64,000 nucleotides of DNA from Faecalimonas umbilicata (GTDB taxonomy: Bacteria; Bacillota; Clostridia; Lachnospirales; Lachnospiraceae). Below are positions 22,940 through 31,342 of the stretch, piece after piece. Below the pieces are notes generated by a model. That model made no database searches, was not told where the DNA came from, and saw only the letters and a program-made list of their open reading frames with translations. The DNA lies in assembly GCF_004346095.1 (NCBI RefSeq), contig NZ_SLZV01000014.1, forward strand, positions 1 to 64,000, in the 5' to 3' direction. Made by a program: the position numbers and the translations under genes. The number at the start of each line of letters is the position of its first letter. Position 1 is the stretch's first letter.

Positions 22940-23028
22940 GCAATAACTGCCGAAGACAGTAGGTGCCGTAAGGCATAAGGAGAAAACGCCTACCGAGGAG
23001 ATGTAAATTCTAAATATGAATTTTCTAG
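22940..23028 (+). promoter_or_regulatory. Ribosomal protein L10 leader
   Basis: The transcript contains the recognisable L10 leader core: ACTGCCGAAGACAGT, then AGGTGCCGTAAGGCATAAGG, then ACGCCTACCGAGG. This structure binds the L10-L12 complex and represses its own operon. A terminator hairpin follows at 23029-23057, so the control probably acts by premature termination. Confidence 0.88.
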
Positions 23029-23057
23029 CCTCTCTGTCTTTTGACAGAGAGGTTTTT
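23029..23057 (+). terminator. Leader terminator of the rplJL operon
   Basis: CCTCTCTGTC pairs with GACAGAGAGG across a TTTT loop and is followed by TTTTTAT. It lies between the L10 leader and rplJ. Confidence 0.85.
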
Positions 23058-23095
23058 ATATCGGCGGTATAAATCTATAAGGAGGTATACCATTC

Positions 23096-23629
23096 ATGGC
23101 AAAAGTTGAGTTAAAACAACCGATCGTACAGGCTATCGCGGAAGACATCCAGGGTGCTCAGTCAGCAGTTTTAGTTGATTATCGTGGATTAACAGTAGCA
23201 GAAGATACTGAGTTACGTAAACAGTTAAGAGAAGCTGGTGTAATCTACAAAGTCTGCAAGAACACAATGATGAGAAGAGCATTCGAGGGAACAGAGTTCG
23301 CTGAACTTGATTCTTACTTAGAAGGACCAAGCGCGATCGCAATTTCTAAAGACGATGCAACAGCTCCGGCAAGAATTCTTTGCAAATTTGCAAAAGACGC
23401 AAAAGCATTAGAATTAAAAGCTGGTGTAGTAGAAGGAACTGTTTATGACAGCGCAGCTTTAAACGAGTTAGCGAAGATTCCTTCAAGAGACGAATTACTT
23501 TCCAAATTCCTTGGAAGCATTCAGTCACCAATTACAAACTTTGCTCGTGTTATTAAACAAATCGCTGAAAAAGATGGCGAAGTTGTAGAAGCGGCAGCAG
23601 AGGAAGCAGCTGAAGTAACAGCTGAATAA
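23096..23629 (+). CDS. rplJ: 50S ribosomal protein L10
   Basis: A 177-residue L10. The N-terminal rRNA-binding domain has VLVDYRGLTVAEDTELRKQL, YKVCKNTMMRRA and LEGPSAIA; the C-terminal helix carries L12 dimers. AAGGAGG precedes the ATG. The C-terminus is Glu/Ala-rich. Expression is controlled by the L10 leader upstream. rplL follows after 52 bases. Confidence 0.97.
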   Translation: MAKVELKQPIVQAIAEDIQGAQSAVLVDYRGLTVAEDTELRKQLREAGVIYKVCKNTMMRRAFEGTEFAELDSYLEGPSAIAISKDDATAPARILCKFAKDAKALELKAGVVEGTVYDSAALNELAKIPSRDELLSKFLGSIQSPITNFARVIKQIAEKDGEVVEAAAEEAAEVTAE

Positions 23630-23681
23630 TCTATAAAAATCAAAAAACGAAAATAAAGCAAATTTTATGGAGGTAAGTAAA

Positions 23682-24059
23682 ATGGCAAAATTAACAACAG
23701 CTGAAATGATCGAAGCGATCAAAGAATTATCAGTATTAGAATTAAACGAATTAGTAAAAGCATGTGAAGAAGAATTTGGTGTATCTGCAGCAGCAGGTGT
23801 TGTAGTTGCAGCAGCAGCTGGAGACGGAGCTGGAGCAGCAGAAGAGAAAGATGAGTTCGACGTAGAATTAGTTTCTGCTGGAGCATCTAAAGTTAAAGTA
23901 ATCAAAGTTGTTCGTGAAATCACAGGACTTGGATTAAAAGAAGCTAAAGAAGTAGTAGACGGAGCTCCTAAGGTAGTTAAAGAAGGCGTTTCTAAAGCAG
24001 AAGCTGAAGAAATCAAAGCTAAATTAGAAGCAGAAGGTGCTGAAGTTAACTTAAAATAA
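23682..24059 (+). CDS. rplL: 50S ribosomal protein L7/L12
   Basis: A 125-residue L7/L12 stalk protein. The N-terminal dimerisation helix pair [20 protein letters not shown] leads into an Ala-rich hinge. The globular C-terminal domain begins at [20 protein letters not shown] and contains [15 protein letters not shown], the elongation-factor-binding helix. The start at 23682 follows TGGAGG. In most bacteria rpoB follows directly; here a terminator ends the operon and rpoB lies 15 kb away. Confidence 0.98.
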   Translation: MAKLTTAEMIEAIKELSVLELNELVKACEEEFGVSAAAGVVVAAAAGDGAGAAEEKDEFDVELVSAGASKVKVIKVVREITGLGLKEAKEVVDGAPKVVKEGVSKAEAEEIKAKLEAEGAEVNLK

Positions 24060-24092
24060 TTGTATTGTGAAAACACTACAATAAAATAAGAT

Positions 24093-24136
24093 GAGGCTGT
24101 CATCCTTGCAGAAAATGCAGGGTGGCAGCCTTATTT
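24093..24136 (+). terminator. Intrinsic terminator after rplL
   Basis: AGGCTGTCATCCTTGCA pairs with TGCAGGGTGGCAGCCT and is followed by TATTT. It separates rplL from the genes that stand between it and rpoB. Confidence 0.8.
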
Positions 24137-24176
24137 GCATATGGGGAAAAGTGCTTTAAACTTTAAAAAAAGTATC

Positions 24177-24206
24177 TTGTTGAGTCATAAAATGAGGTGC
24201 TATAAT
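24177..24206 (+). promoter_or_regulatory. Promoter for the transglutaminase-like gene
   Basis: TTGTTG (24177-24182), 18 bases, TATAAT (24201-24206). Confidence 0.5.
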
Positions 24207-24263
24207 GAGAAAAGAGCAGGCGAAAACAGATGAAAGATGCTGAAAGAGAGGTGGGGAAACGAT

Positions 24264-26813
24264 ATGTTTACACAAAAATTTATGCAAGAGATAGAGCGTA
24301 GCTTTGAAGCGCAGCTGAACCGTCTTGGAGAGAGGAGAACAGAGGTGGAGACTGCCCTTTCCAAATGCAGTGACGATGAGGCGGAGGCGCTGAAATGTCT
24401 TTATGCTTCGATGCCGGTCAGTGATGCGGCAGATTATGAGGCGGAATTGTTTTTATCTTATGCAAAGCATGGAGTGTTTTTATGGGAGGCAGGTCCATTT
24501 GCGGGAACGATTCCGGAGGAGATTTTTGCGGGCTACATACTCCACCATCGAGTAAATAATGAAGATCTGACACCGTGTCGGCCATTTTTCTATGAAAAGT
24601 TGCATAAGAGGATTGAGGGGCTTTCGATGGCGAAGGCGATTTTGGAGATCAATTACTGGTGTGCCGAGGAGGCGACGTATCGCACGACAGATGACAGAAC
24701 TGCAAGTGCAGAGTGCGTGTACCGTTCCGCATATGGCAGATGTGGGGAGGAGTCCACCTTTGCAGTATCTGTGTTCCGAAGTGTCGGGATTCCGGCAAGG
24801 CAGGTGTATGTTCCGCTTTGGTCTCACTGTGATGATAATCATGCGTGGGTGGAAGTCTGGAGCGATGGCATGTGGAAGTTTCTGGGAGCGTGTGAGCCGG
24901 AGGAAGTTCTGAATAAGGGGTGGTTCACGAATGCATCCTCCCGGGCAATGATGGTACATTCCCGCTGGCTGCTCCCGGTCAGACCGAAGGAAGAGCTGGT
25001 CGGACGAACAGGTATGGCTCTTGTGGCTAATCAGTTGAAAACGTATGCAAAAACGACCAATGTGGAAGTGACGGTGCTCAATGCTGATGATACTCCGGCT
25101 TCGGGAGCAGAGATCCGCTTTGAAGTGTTGAACTATGCAGAGTTTGGAGAAATTGCCTGTGCCCGTACAGATGCAAAGGGAAAGAAAGTGTTGGAGACTG
25201 GATTTGGCACTTTGCAGGTGACTGCATACAAGGATGGAGCCTATGCGGAACAACTCGTAGATGTGGCAAAGCAGCACAGCTGTATACTGAGACTGGGGCA
25301 GACAGACTGTCAGCTAGATGTATGGACGGAGATGATCGTGACCGCTCCGAAAGATTCTCCGGTCAATCGTTGCGTGCAGTCGGAAGAAGAAATTTTGTTT
25401 GGAAGAGAAAAAAGCAGAAAAGCGACCAAAAAACGCATGGCAAAGGAAGCGGCTTTTTATGATGAAGAGGTGGCGGTAAAGGCAGCCGAATGTATGCCGG
25501 AACGGTTTCGGGCGCGTGCAGTGGAGATTATGAAGTTTGCGTGTGGAAATCAGAGGGAGATTGCAAAATTTCTTGAAAAGGAGATGGAACCTGCACTCAA
25601 GATGGAGCTGTTAAATAGTCTTCGGGAAAAAGATTATCTGGATATTACCGCAGATAGTTTAGAAGAACATTGCAGGCAGGCGGCAGTCTTTGCGGGAAAA
25701 TGGGACAAAGAGTTATTTGTACCGTATATCTTATGTCCGCGCGTGGATAATGAGATGATTCGTCCATTCCGAAGGTTTCTGCTGTCATGGCTCTCGGAGG
25801 AAGAGAGGCAGAAGATGGCGGAGGAGCCAAAGTATGTGTGGGAATTTGTCTGTGCACATCTGAAGTCCGATGAGCAGTTAGAGTATGGAAATCTGATCAC
25901 TTCTGCACAGGGCGCACTCACCACCGGATATGGAAGTGCACTGACCAAACGGGTAGTAAGTGTGCAGATATTAAGAACACTTGGAATCCCTGCCCGTCTG
26001 AATCCATCTGATCGGATACTGGAAGTGTGGAAAGATGGTGCATTTGTGGCATTGGAAGAGTATGAAGGACAGTCGGAAGTGCGGACAGCAGGGATTGTTG
26101 TCGAGCAGCAGGAAGGAAAGACATGGACATACTATCAGAACTGGACGATCGCGAAATTTGATGGAACGAAATATCAGACATTGCGGCTGAGTGATGAGAA
26201 CGGGCTTCCGGTCTATGGGGAGATCCCTCTGTTCCCGGGACAGTATAAGATTCTCACAGCGAACCGTTTGCCAAATGGAAATGTGTTTGCCAAACAGTTT
26301 GTGTTTGTATTGAAAGAAGGGGAAAAACGGCATATTGTTCTCGAACAGAAGGAGGCAGATGTCAAAGACATGCTGGAAGAGAATGCGATCACAGACTTTA
26401 CAGTGCAGAAAGAAGACGGAACGCCATGTTATCTTTCGGAACTGGTAAAAGAAAAGAAAGGGCTCTTCCTCTGGCTGGAAGAAGGAAAAGAGCCGACCGA
26501 GCATATTTTAAATGAGATTCGACAGAGGAGTGAGGCATATAATCAACTGCCTGCGAATCTGTATTTTGTAGTTCGGGATATGGAAGTAAAAAAGGATCCG
26601 ACGCTTGCAAAGACACTCGCAGAGCTGGAGCATGCCCAGTTCTTTGTTGATGATTTTGGAGCAGATATGGATGTGCTGGCAAGAAGGATGTATCTGGAGC
26701 CCGGTAAACTGCCATTGATCGTCATTGTTGATCAGGAAATGAGAGGAATCTATAGTGTTGCAGGGTATAATGTGGGAAGCGCAGATATGATTCTGAAAAT
26801 TTTAAATAGGTAA
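24264..26813 (+). CDS. Large transglutaminase-like domain protein
   Basis: An 849-residue cytoplasmic-looking protein without signal peptide. A transglutaminase-like domain spans about 130-235: Cys160 in YGRCGEESTFAVSVFRSVGI and His193 in DDNHAWVEVW; the third residue is probably just after. A beta-sandwich domain follows (about 265-340), with VTVLNADDTPASGAEIRFEV. Around 550-585 a second, degenerate transglutaminase-like stretch (VQILRTLGIPARLNPSD) has lost the Cys. The C-terminal 100 residues resemble a redoxin-like fold. The start at 24264 follows GAGAGGTGG; the ATG at 24237 lacks a ribosome site. It could be a protease or peptidase-like enzyme. The substrate is unknown. Confidence 0.75.
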   Translation: MFTQKFMQEIERSFEAQLNRLGERRTEVETALSKCSDDEAEALKCLYASMPVSDAADYEAELFLSYAKHGVFLWEAGPFAGTIPEEIFAGYILHHRVNNEDLTPCRPFFYEKLHKRIEGLSMAKAILEINYWCAEEATYRTTDDRTASAECVYRSAYGRCGEESTFAVSVFRSVGIPARQVYVPLWSHCDDNHAWVEVWSDGMWKFLGACEPEEVLNKGWFTNASSRAMMVHSRWLLPVRPKEELVGRTGMALVANQLKTYAKTTNVEVTVLNADDTPASGAEIRFEVLNYAEFGEIACARTDAKGKKVLETGFGTLQVTAYKDGAYAEQLVDVAKQHSCILRLGQTDCQLDVWTEMIVTAPKDSPVNRCVQSEEEILFGREKSRKATKKRMAKEAAFYDEEVAVKAAECMPERFRARAVEIMKFACGNQREIAKFLEKEMEPALKMELLNSLREKDYLDITADSLEEHCRQAAVFAGKWDKELFVPYILCPRVDNEMIRPFRRFLLSWLSEEERQKMAEEPKYVWEFVCAHLKSDEQLEYGNLITSAQGALTTGYGSALTKRVVSVQILRTLGIPARLNPSDRILEVWKDGAFVALEEYEGQSEVRTAGIVVEQQEGKTWTYYQNWTIAKFDGTKYQTLRLSDENGLPVYGEIPLFPGQYKILTANRLPNGNVFAKQFVFVLKEGEKRHIVLEQKEADVKDMLEENAITDFTVQKEDGTPCYLSELVKEKKGLFLWLEEGKEPTEHILNEIRQRSEAYNQLPANLYFVVRDMEVKKDPTLAKTLAELEHAQFFVDDFGADMDVLARRMYLEPGKLPLIVIVDQEMRGIYSVAGYNVGSADMILKILNR

Positions 26814-26875
26814 GGATAGATAGAAAAAGGAAATGTGACTTGTGGATTTCCATATGTGGGAAGTTCAATCGGTTG

Positions 26876-26919
26876 AAAAAAGCAGGAGTTGTCTCAAAGT
26901 GACAAACCCTGCTTTTTTA
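26876..26919. terminator. Bidirectional terminator between convergent genes
   Basis: AAAAAAGCAGG and GTTGTC on the left pair with GACAA and CCTGCTTTTTT on the right. It serves the transglutaminase-like gene on + and cstA on -. Confidence 0.8.
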
Positions 26920-26932
26920 CAACAGAAGATTT

Positions 26933-28666
26933 TTATTCCCGGACAAGTGAAGCTCGGTTCGGTTGAGGATTGCGTTTCACAAGTTTTTTGCCGGAAGAGA
27001 ATGCGATCAGCAAGCCGAGACCCATGAGCAAAAGGGCAAAGAATAATTGTAATCCATCTGTTAAGAAGGCAAATCCTCCGGTTACGAATAATTTCTTACA
27101 GATGGCGTACACGCTCATTCCTAAGGATGTCATGGTCACAACTAACATCATTGTCATTGGTGCGTATAACATGAATCCCTTTCTGCCTGTTACTTTTAAG
27201 AACACAGATAAAGAAATCAATACCATAGCGGCTAATAATTGATTTGCAGAACCAAACAGTGGCCAGATGTTATTATATCCACCTAAGCTTAACAGATATC
27301 CGCCGGCCAGTGTGATGATTGTTGCAAAGTATTTGTTTGTCAGAACTTTTACAGCCGGTGAAACGGCTTTGCCTTCTTCGATTTCAAATAATTCCTGAAA
27401 AGAGAGTCTTCCGATACGTGCAACAGCATCTAAGGAAGTTAAAGCCAAAGCAGAAACGAACATAGTCATGATGCATAATCCCCATTCTTGAGGCATTCCA
27501 AGCTTACTGATCAATCCCGTTACTCCTACGGAGAATTTCGTAAAAGGAGTAGCGGTGTCTGCCAATGCCATAGCGGCCAGATCATTATTTAATACACCGG
27601 TGTCTGCTAAATTTGTCAAAGAGCCTACAATTACAATTACTAATACAGCTAACAGAGATTCCAAAAGCATACTGCCGTAGCCCACTTGCAGCATGTCTTT
27701 TTCATTTCGAATCTGTTTGCTGCTCGTCTCGCTTGATACTAAAGAATGGAATCCGCTTACTGCACCGCAGGCAATGGTGACAAACAGTGTCGGGAATAAA
27801 TAGCTTCCACTCTCAGAGACAAAACCGGTGAAGACCGGTGTTGAGATCGTAGGATTTGAAATCACAACTCCGATGACAGCTGCAATGATCATTCCTACAA
27901 ATAAGAAGGTAGTCAAATAGTCACGCGGCTGTTTTAAGAGCCACATAGGAGTGACACTTGCGAAGAAAATATAAACAAACACTAAATATAACCAGCTTTG
28001 TTTTTGGAGATAAACAGGAAAAGCAATTCCTGTTGCAAGCATAGCGACAATTAGTATGATTCCTAAAATGGCTTGTTTCCAGCCATCGATTTTCGTTTTG
28101 CGTAAAAATAATCCAAATGCAATCGCCACAAAAACATAGAGAATAGAAATAGAAGCAGCCGCAGCATTTGGTTGCAATTTGGAGCCGTCAGCGCTAAAAC
28201 CATGAAAAGTTCCTGCAACCATATCTGCAAAAGCTGCAATGACTAATAATGTAAATAACCAGCAGAATAAGAAAAATAACTTTCTTCCGGTTTTTCCGAT
28301 ATACACTTCAATAATCTGACCGATGGATTTTCCGTCTGATTTTACAGAAGTATAAAGAGAGGCAAAATCCTGAACGGCTCCAAAGAAAATACCTCCGACT
28401 ATAATCCATAAGAATGCAGGCAGCCAGCCAAACATCATTGCCATTACAGGACCGGTGACAGGTCCGGCGCCGGCGATAGAAGAAAACTGATGGGCAAAGA
28501 CCTCCCATTTATTGCTAGGGACATAGTCAACCCCATCCTCTTTTTTTACTGCGGGTGTTTTTGCAGTTACATCAATTCCCCATTCTTTTACTAAGTAGCG
28601 ACCATACAGCAGATAAGCTCCGATTAATACAATGACCGTAATTCCTAATAATAATAATCCATTCAT
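26933..28666 (-). CDS. cstA: CstA family carbon starvation/pyruvate transporter
   Basis: A 577-residue membrane protein of the CstA family, with about 16 helices. Landmarks are HQFSSIAGAGPVTGPVMA, the strongly conserved core, FGWLPAFLWIIVGGIFFGAV, HSLVSSETSSKQIRNE, and WPLFGSANQLLAAMVL. CstA proteins import pyruvate or peptides and amino acids under carbon limitation. AAAGGAGG precedes the ATG. The gene has its own promoter and a 240-base leader with a terminator hairpin, so regulation by premature termination is likely. It is divergent from ilvE, whose product handles branched-chain amino acids. Confidence 0.93.
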   Translation of the reverse strand: MNGLLLLGITVIVLIGAYLLYGRYLVKEWGIDVTAKTPAVKKEDGVDYVPSNKWEVFAHQFSSIAGAGPVTGPVMAMMFGWLPAFLWIIVGGIFFGAVQDFASLYTSVKSDGKSIGQIIEVYIGKTGRKLFFLFCWLFTLLVIAAFADMVAGTFHGFSADGSKLQPNAAAASISILYVFVAIAFGLFLRKTKIDGWKQAILGIILIVAMLATGIAFPVYLQKQSWLYLVFVYIFFASVTPMWLLKQPRDYLTTFLFVGMIIAAVIGVVISNPTISTPVFTGFVSESGSYLFPTLFVTIACGAVSGFHSLVSSETSSKQIRNEKDMLQVGYGSMLLESLLAVLVIVIVGSLTNLADTGVLNNDLAAMALADTATPFTKFSVGVTGLISKLGMPQEWGLCIMTMFVSALALTSLDAVARIGRLSFQELFEIEEGKAVSPAVKVLTNKYFATIITLAGGYLLSLGGYNNIWPLFGSANQLLAAMVLISLSVFLKVTGRKGFMLYAPMTMMLVVTMTSLGMSVYAICKKLFVTGGFAFLTDGLQLFFALLLMGLGLLIAFSSGKKLVKRNPQPNRASLVRE

Positions 28667-28713
28667 ACAGTTCCTCCTTTACATTTTCCTTTTTGATAAC
28701 AGCATGAATATAA

Positions 28714-28757
28714 AAATAAAAAACTTCGTCTAGACTCCCAAGGGAAGGAAACGAAGA
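28714..28757 (-). terminator. Terminator hairpin in the cstA leader (probable attenuator)
   Basis: On the minus strand CTTCGT plus TTCCTTCCC pairs with GGGAG and ACGAAG, and a run of T residues follows. It lies about 50 bases before the cstA start and downstream of its promoter, so it must regulate rather than end the transcript. Confidence 0.65.
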
Positions 28758-28910
28758 CGAAATCACAGATTTGTTTTGTAGTACTACTTAGATTGCATAA
28801 AAATGCAGTTTAACTTTTGCTTATTTCTTATTTTGTCCCAGTACTGAAAGCTTTTTGTGAAGAAAAAGCAAAAAGAGTTATCTTGATATTGCATTTGTAT
28901 TCATGTGTTG
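28758..28910 (-). promoter_or_regulatory. Unassigned 5' leader of cstA
   Basis: This part of the cstA transcript contains several short palindromes: GCTTTTT with AAAAAGC, CAGTACTG, TGCAT with ATGCA, and GTAGTACTAC. No T-box TGGNACC core or other known riboswitch core was found by eye. A ligand- or protein-dependent switch upstream of the terminator is possible. The whole stretch 28667-29071 holds no gene. Confidence 0.4.
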
Positions 28911-28915
28911 TGTAT

Positions 28916-28944
28916 ATATTACAGTAAAAGCACTAAGGTGTCAA
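28916..28944 (-). promoter_or_regulatory. Promoter of cstA
   Basis: On the minus strand TTGACA (28944-28939), 17 bases, TAATAT (28921-28916). It predicts a leader of about 240 bases. Confidence 0.75.
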
Positions 28945-29011
28945 TTATTTTTAAAAATAAAATAAAATTAAACTACATATCAATGTTAAAGATGAAAAAG
29001 TCAAACAGTTA

Positions 29012-29041
29012 TTGACAAAAAAGATGAAAAAGGTGTAATCT
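29012..29041 (+). promoter_or_regulatory. Promoter of ilvE
   Basis: TTGACA (29012-29017), 18 bases, TAATCT (29036-29041). It is divergent from the cstA promoter with about 67 bases of AT-rich DNA between the -35 boxes. Confidence 0.7.
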
Positions 29042-29071
29042 GATAACTAAATAATTTTAGGAGGAGTTACA

Positions 29072-30136
29072 ATGGAAGTGAAATTTATACCTACAGAACA
29101 ATTAAAAGAAAAGCCGGATGAGAATGCTTTAGGTTTTGGAAACTATTTTACAGATTACATGTTTACTATGGACTGGACGAAAGAAAAAGGATGGCACAAT
29201 GCAGTAATTGAGCCTTATGGATCAATTCAATTAGATCCGGCTTCCATGGTTTTGCATTATGCACAGGAAACTTTTGAAGGTTTAAAAGCATATAAGACAA
29301 AAGAAGGAAAGGTTCTTTTATTCCGCCCAGACATGAATGCAAAAAGATTTGCAAATTCTAATCGTCGTCTTTGTATGGAAGTATTGCCGGAAGAAATGTT
29401 TGTGGATGCAATTGCTACTTTGGTTTCCCGTGAAAAAGAGTGGATTCCAACGATAGAAGGAACCTCTTTGTACATTCGTCCATTCATGTTTGCAACGGAA
29501 AGCGCAGTGGGAGTACATCCGAGCAATGCGTATAAATTTATGATTGTTCTTTCTCCTGTTGGAGCATATTATCCGGAGGGAGTAAATCCGGTTAAAATCT
29601 ATGTAGAAGATGAATATGTGCGAGCTACGAAAGGCGGTACAGGATTTGCGAAGTGTGGAGGGAATTATGCCGCAAGTATCGCGGCTCAGGTGAAAGCGGA
29701 AAAGTTAGGTTATACGCAAGTGCTGTGGCTGGACGGGGTAGAAAGAAAATATGTAGAAGAAGTAGGGACGATGAATGCAATGTTTATCATTGACCGAAAA
29801 ATCATCACTGCACCGTGTGATGGAACTGTTTTGCCGGGAGTAACCCGTGACTCTGTAATTCAATTATTAAAATCGTGGGGCTATGTAGTAGAAGAACGTC
29901 CGTTAGCGATTGATGAATTAATGGAAGCAGGAAGAAATAAGACTTTACAGGAAGCCTTTGGAACCGGTACAGCGGCGGTAATCTCTCCGATTGGCGAATT
30001 GAGTTATAAAGGGGAAAGCATCATCATCAATGATTTTCAAACAGGAGAAATCACACAGAGATTATATGATACATTGACTGGTATCCAGTGGGGAAAACTC
30101 GAAGATTCCTTCCACTGGACGTATGAAGTGAATTAG
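29072..30136 (+). CDS. ilvE: Branched-chain amino acid aminotransferase
   Basis: A 354-residue class IV PLP aminotransferase that transfers the amino group between glutamate and Leu, Ile or Val 2-keto acids. Family landmarks are LHYAQETFEGLKAY, RPDMNAKRF, the PLP-Lys region FAKCGGNYAASIAA, WLDGVERKYVEEVGTMN, and LPGVTRDSVIQLL. The length is that of the eukaryote-like long BCAT subtype. AGGAGG precedes the ATG. It is divergent from cstA and may link amino-acid uptake and metabolism (inference). Confidence 0.95.
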   Translation: MEVKFIPTEQLKEKPDENALGFGNYFTDYMFTMDWTKEKGWHNAVIEPYGSIQLDPASMVLHYAQETFEGLKAYKTKEGKVLLFRPDMNAKRFANSNRRLCMEVLPEEMFVDAIATLVSREKEWIPTIEGTSLYIRPFMFATESAVGVHPSNAYKFMIVLSPVGAYYPEGVNPVKIYVEDEYVRATKGGTGFAKCGGNYAASIAAQVKAEKLGYTQVLWLDGVERKYVEEVGTMNAMFIIDRKIITAPCDGTVLPGVTRDSVIQLLKSWGYVVEERPLAIDELMEAGRNKTLQEAFGTGTAAVISPIGELSYKGESIIINDFQTGEITQRLYDTLTGIQWGKLEDSFHWTYEVN

Positions 30137-30183
30137 ATTTAGTTCGTATTGATTTTGTAATAAATGTATTTTAGAGTGGAATA

Positions 30184-31206
30184 TTAAAGTGGCTTGCCTG
30201 CGCGTTTTGCGATCAATTCTCCGGCAATGCTGATTGCGATTTCGGCAGGGGTTTCGGCATTGATGGACAGACCGATCGGGGACTTGCAGCGATCGATCTC
30301 TTCCTCGGTGAATCCATCTGCCAAAAGTTTTTCGCGGAGTGTCTCGCGTTTTCGTCGGCTTCCCATGACGCCGATGTAGGAGACGGGGGTCTGCATCACT
30401 TGTTTTTGGACAATGTAGTCACAGAGATGTCCGCGTGTCATAATGCAGACATAGTCTTCCGGATGAAAATCAATCAGCTCTGACAGCTGTTCAAAGTTTC
30501 CGGTGATGCAGCGGCAGGCAGAAGGGAATAGCTCTGGGTTGGCAAATTCTTTTCGGTCATCGAAGACGACACAGCGAAAATCCAAATGTGTCAGTACCGG
30601 AACAAGTTCCTGCGCCACATGACCGCCTCCGAAGACATAGACAGTCCCGGATTTGACAAGTGGCTCGATATAATAATGTCGGCCGTCAATACTGTATTCG
30701 GACGGCTCTTCTGGAAATGCATATCCAGAATCTGCTAAATTGTGCAGTGAGGCGTCTGTGGCATCGGTCATATACTGGAAGGTCCAGTTGGATTCTTCCG
30801 TCAGATCGAGGAGGAGCCAGAGTTGTTTTGCCCGATCCCAGTTGGCGAGCAGTGAATGGCACTGATCTAGAAAGACGGTATTCTCATGGGAGACATACTG
30901 AAAATAGGCAGTGACCTGACCGCCGCATACCATTCCGAGATCGGCAGCATCATTTGGTCTTAAGACAAAGCTTTTTAAAAAAGAAGTCTGCTGCCGGATT
31001 CCAAGAATCGCTTGTTTCGTTGCTTCGTATTCAATGGAGCCGCCGCCGATCGTTCCGTGGGACATTCCGTCAGCGAGGACGATCATGCGGGAGCCGGCGC
31101 CGCGGGGGGCAGAGCCGGAGCTTTTTGTCACAGTCACGATCATACAATCATTTCCCGATTTTCCGTTTTCTAAAAGGATTTCAAAAAGTTCTTTCATAGT
31201 TTTCAT
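30184..31206 (-). CDS. xdhC: XdhC/CoxI family molybdenum hydroxylase maturation protein
   Basis: A 340-residue protein. The N-terminal XdhC domain has VTVTKSSGSAPRGAGSRMIV and the Gly-rich GTIGGGSIEYEA. The C-terminal Rossmann domain begins at VYVFGGGHVAQELVPVL and ends in SYIGVMGSRRKRETLREKL. XdhC binds the molybdenum cofactor and inserts it, sulfurated, into xanthine-dehydrogenase-type enzymes. The start at 31206 follows TTGGAG; a TTG at 31218 lies within that site. It is downstream of the MocA-like/ModE fusion across a 33-base tandem repeat. No structural hydroxylase gene is present in the window. Confidence 0.9.
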   Translation of the reverse strand: MKTMKELFEILLENGKSGNDCMIVTVTKSSGSAPRGAGSRMIVLADGMSHGTIGGGSIEYEATKQAILGIRQQTSFLKSFVLRPNDAADLGMVCGGQVTAYFQYVSHENTVFLDQCHSLLANWDRAKQLWLLLDLTEESNWTFQYMTDATDASLHNLADSGYAFPEEPSEYSIDGRHYYIEPLVKSGTVYVFGGGHVAQELVPVLTHLDFRCVVFDDRKEFANPELFPSACRCITGNFEQLSELIDFHPEDYVCIMTRGHLCDYIVQKQVMQTPVSYIGVMGSRRKRETLREKLLADGFTEEEIDRCKSPIGLSINAETPAEIAISIAGELIAKRAGKPL

Positions 31207-31210
31207 AAGC

Positions 31211-31342
31211 TTCTCCAATCTAAGTTATTAAGAGGGAATCTTCTTCTCCAATCTAAATTTTTAAGATGTAATCTTTCTCTCGAATCTCGGCTTTTAAGAT
31301 TTAATCTTTTTCTCCGATTTAAGTTTTTAAGAGTTGATCTTT
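31211..31342. repeat. Four tandem 33-bp repeats between mocA-like and xdhC genes
   Basis: Units at 31211-31243, 31244-31276, 31277-31309 and 31310-31342 are all 33 bp and clearly related, with the plus-strand pattern TTCTCCAATCT, TTTTAAGA, ATCTTT. On the coding (minus) strand each unit ends one copy of K-I-x-S-stop from the upstream gene and carries a TTGGAG-type ribosome site. The oldest copy still overlaps the end of the MocA-like gene; the last one supplies the ribosome site of xdhC. Confidence 0.85.

Noticed and set aside
24480-25277. 265-residue open frame on the minus strand inside the transglutaminase-like gene
   Set aside because: No ribosome site or recognisable domain; a mirror of codon bias in the plus-strand gene.
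28758-28910. T-box riboswitch before cstA
   Set aside because: No TGGNACC antiterminator core or specifier-loop pattern was found, although a terminator is present and an amino-acid gene is near.
31211-31342. CRISPR array
   Set aside because: The 33-bp units are directly joined without spacers and have diverged from each other; they repeat a gene junction.
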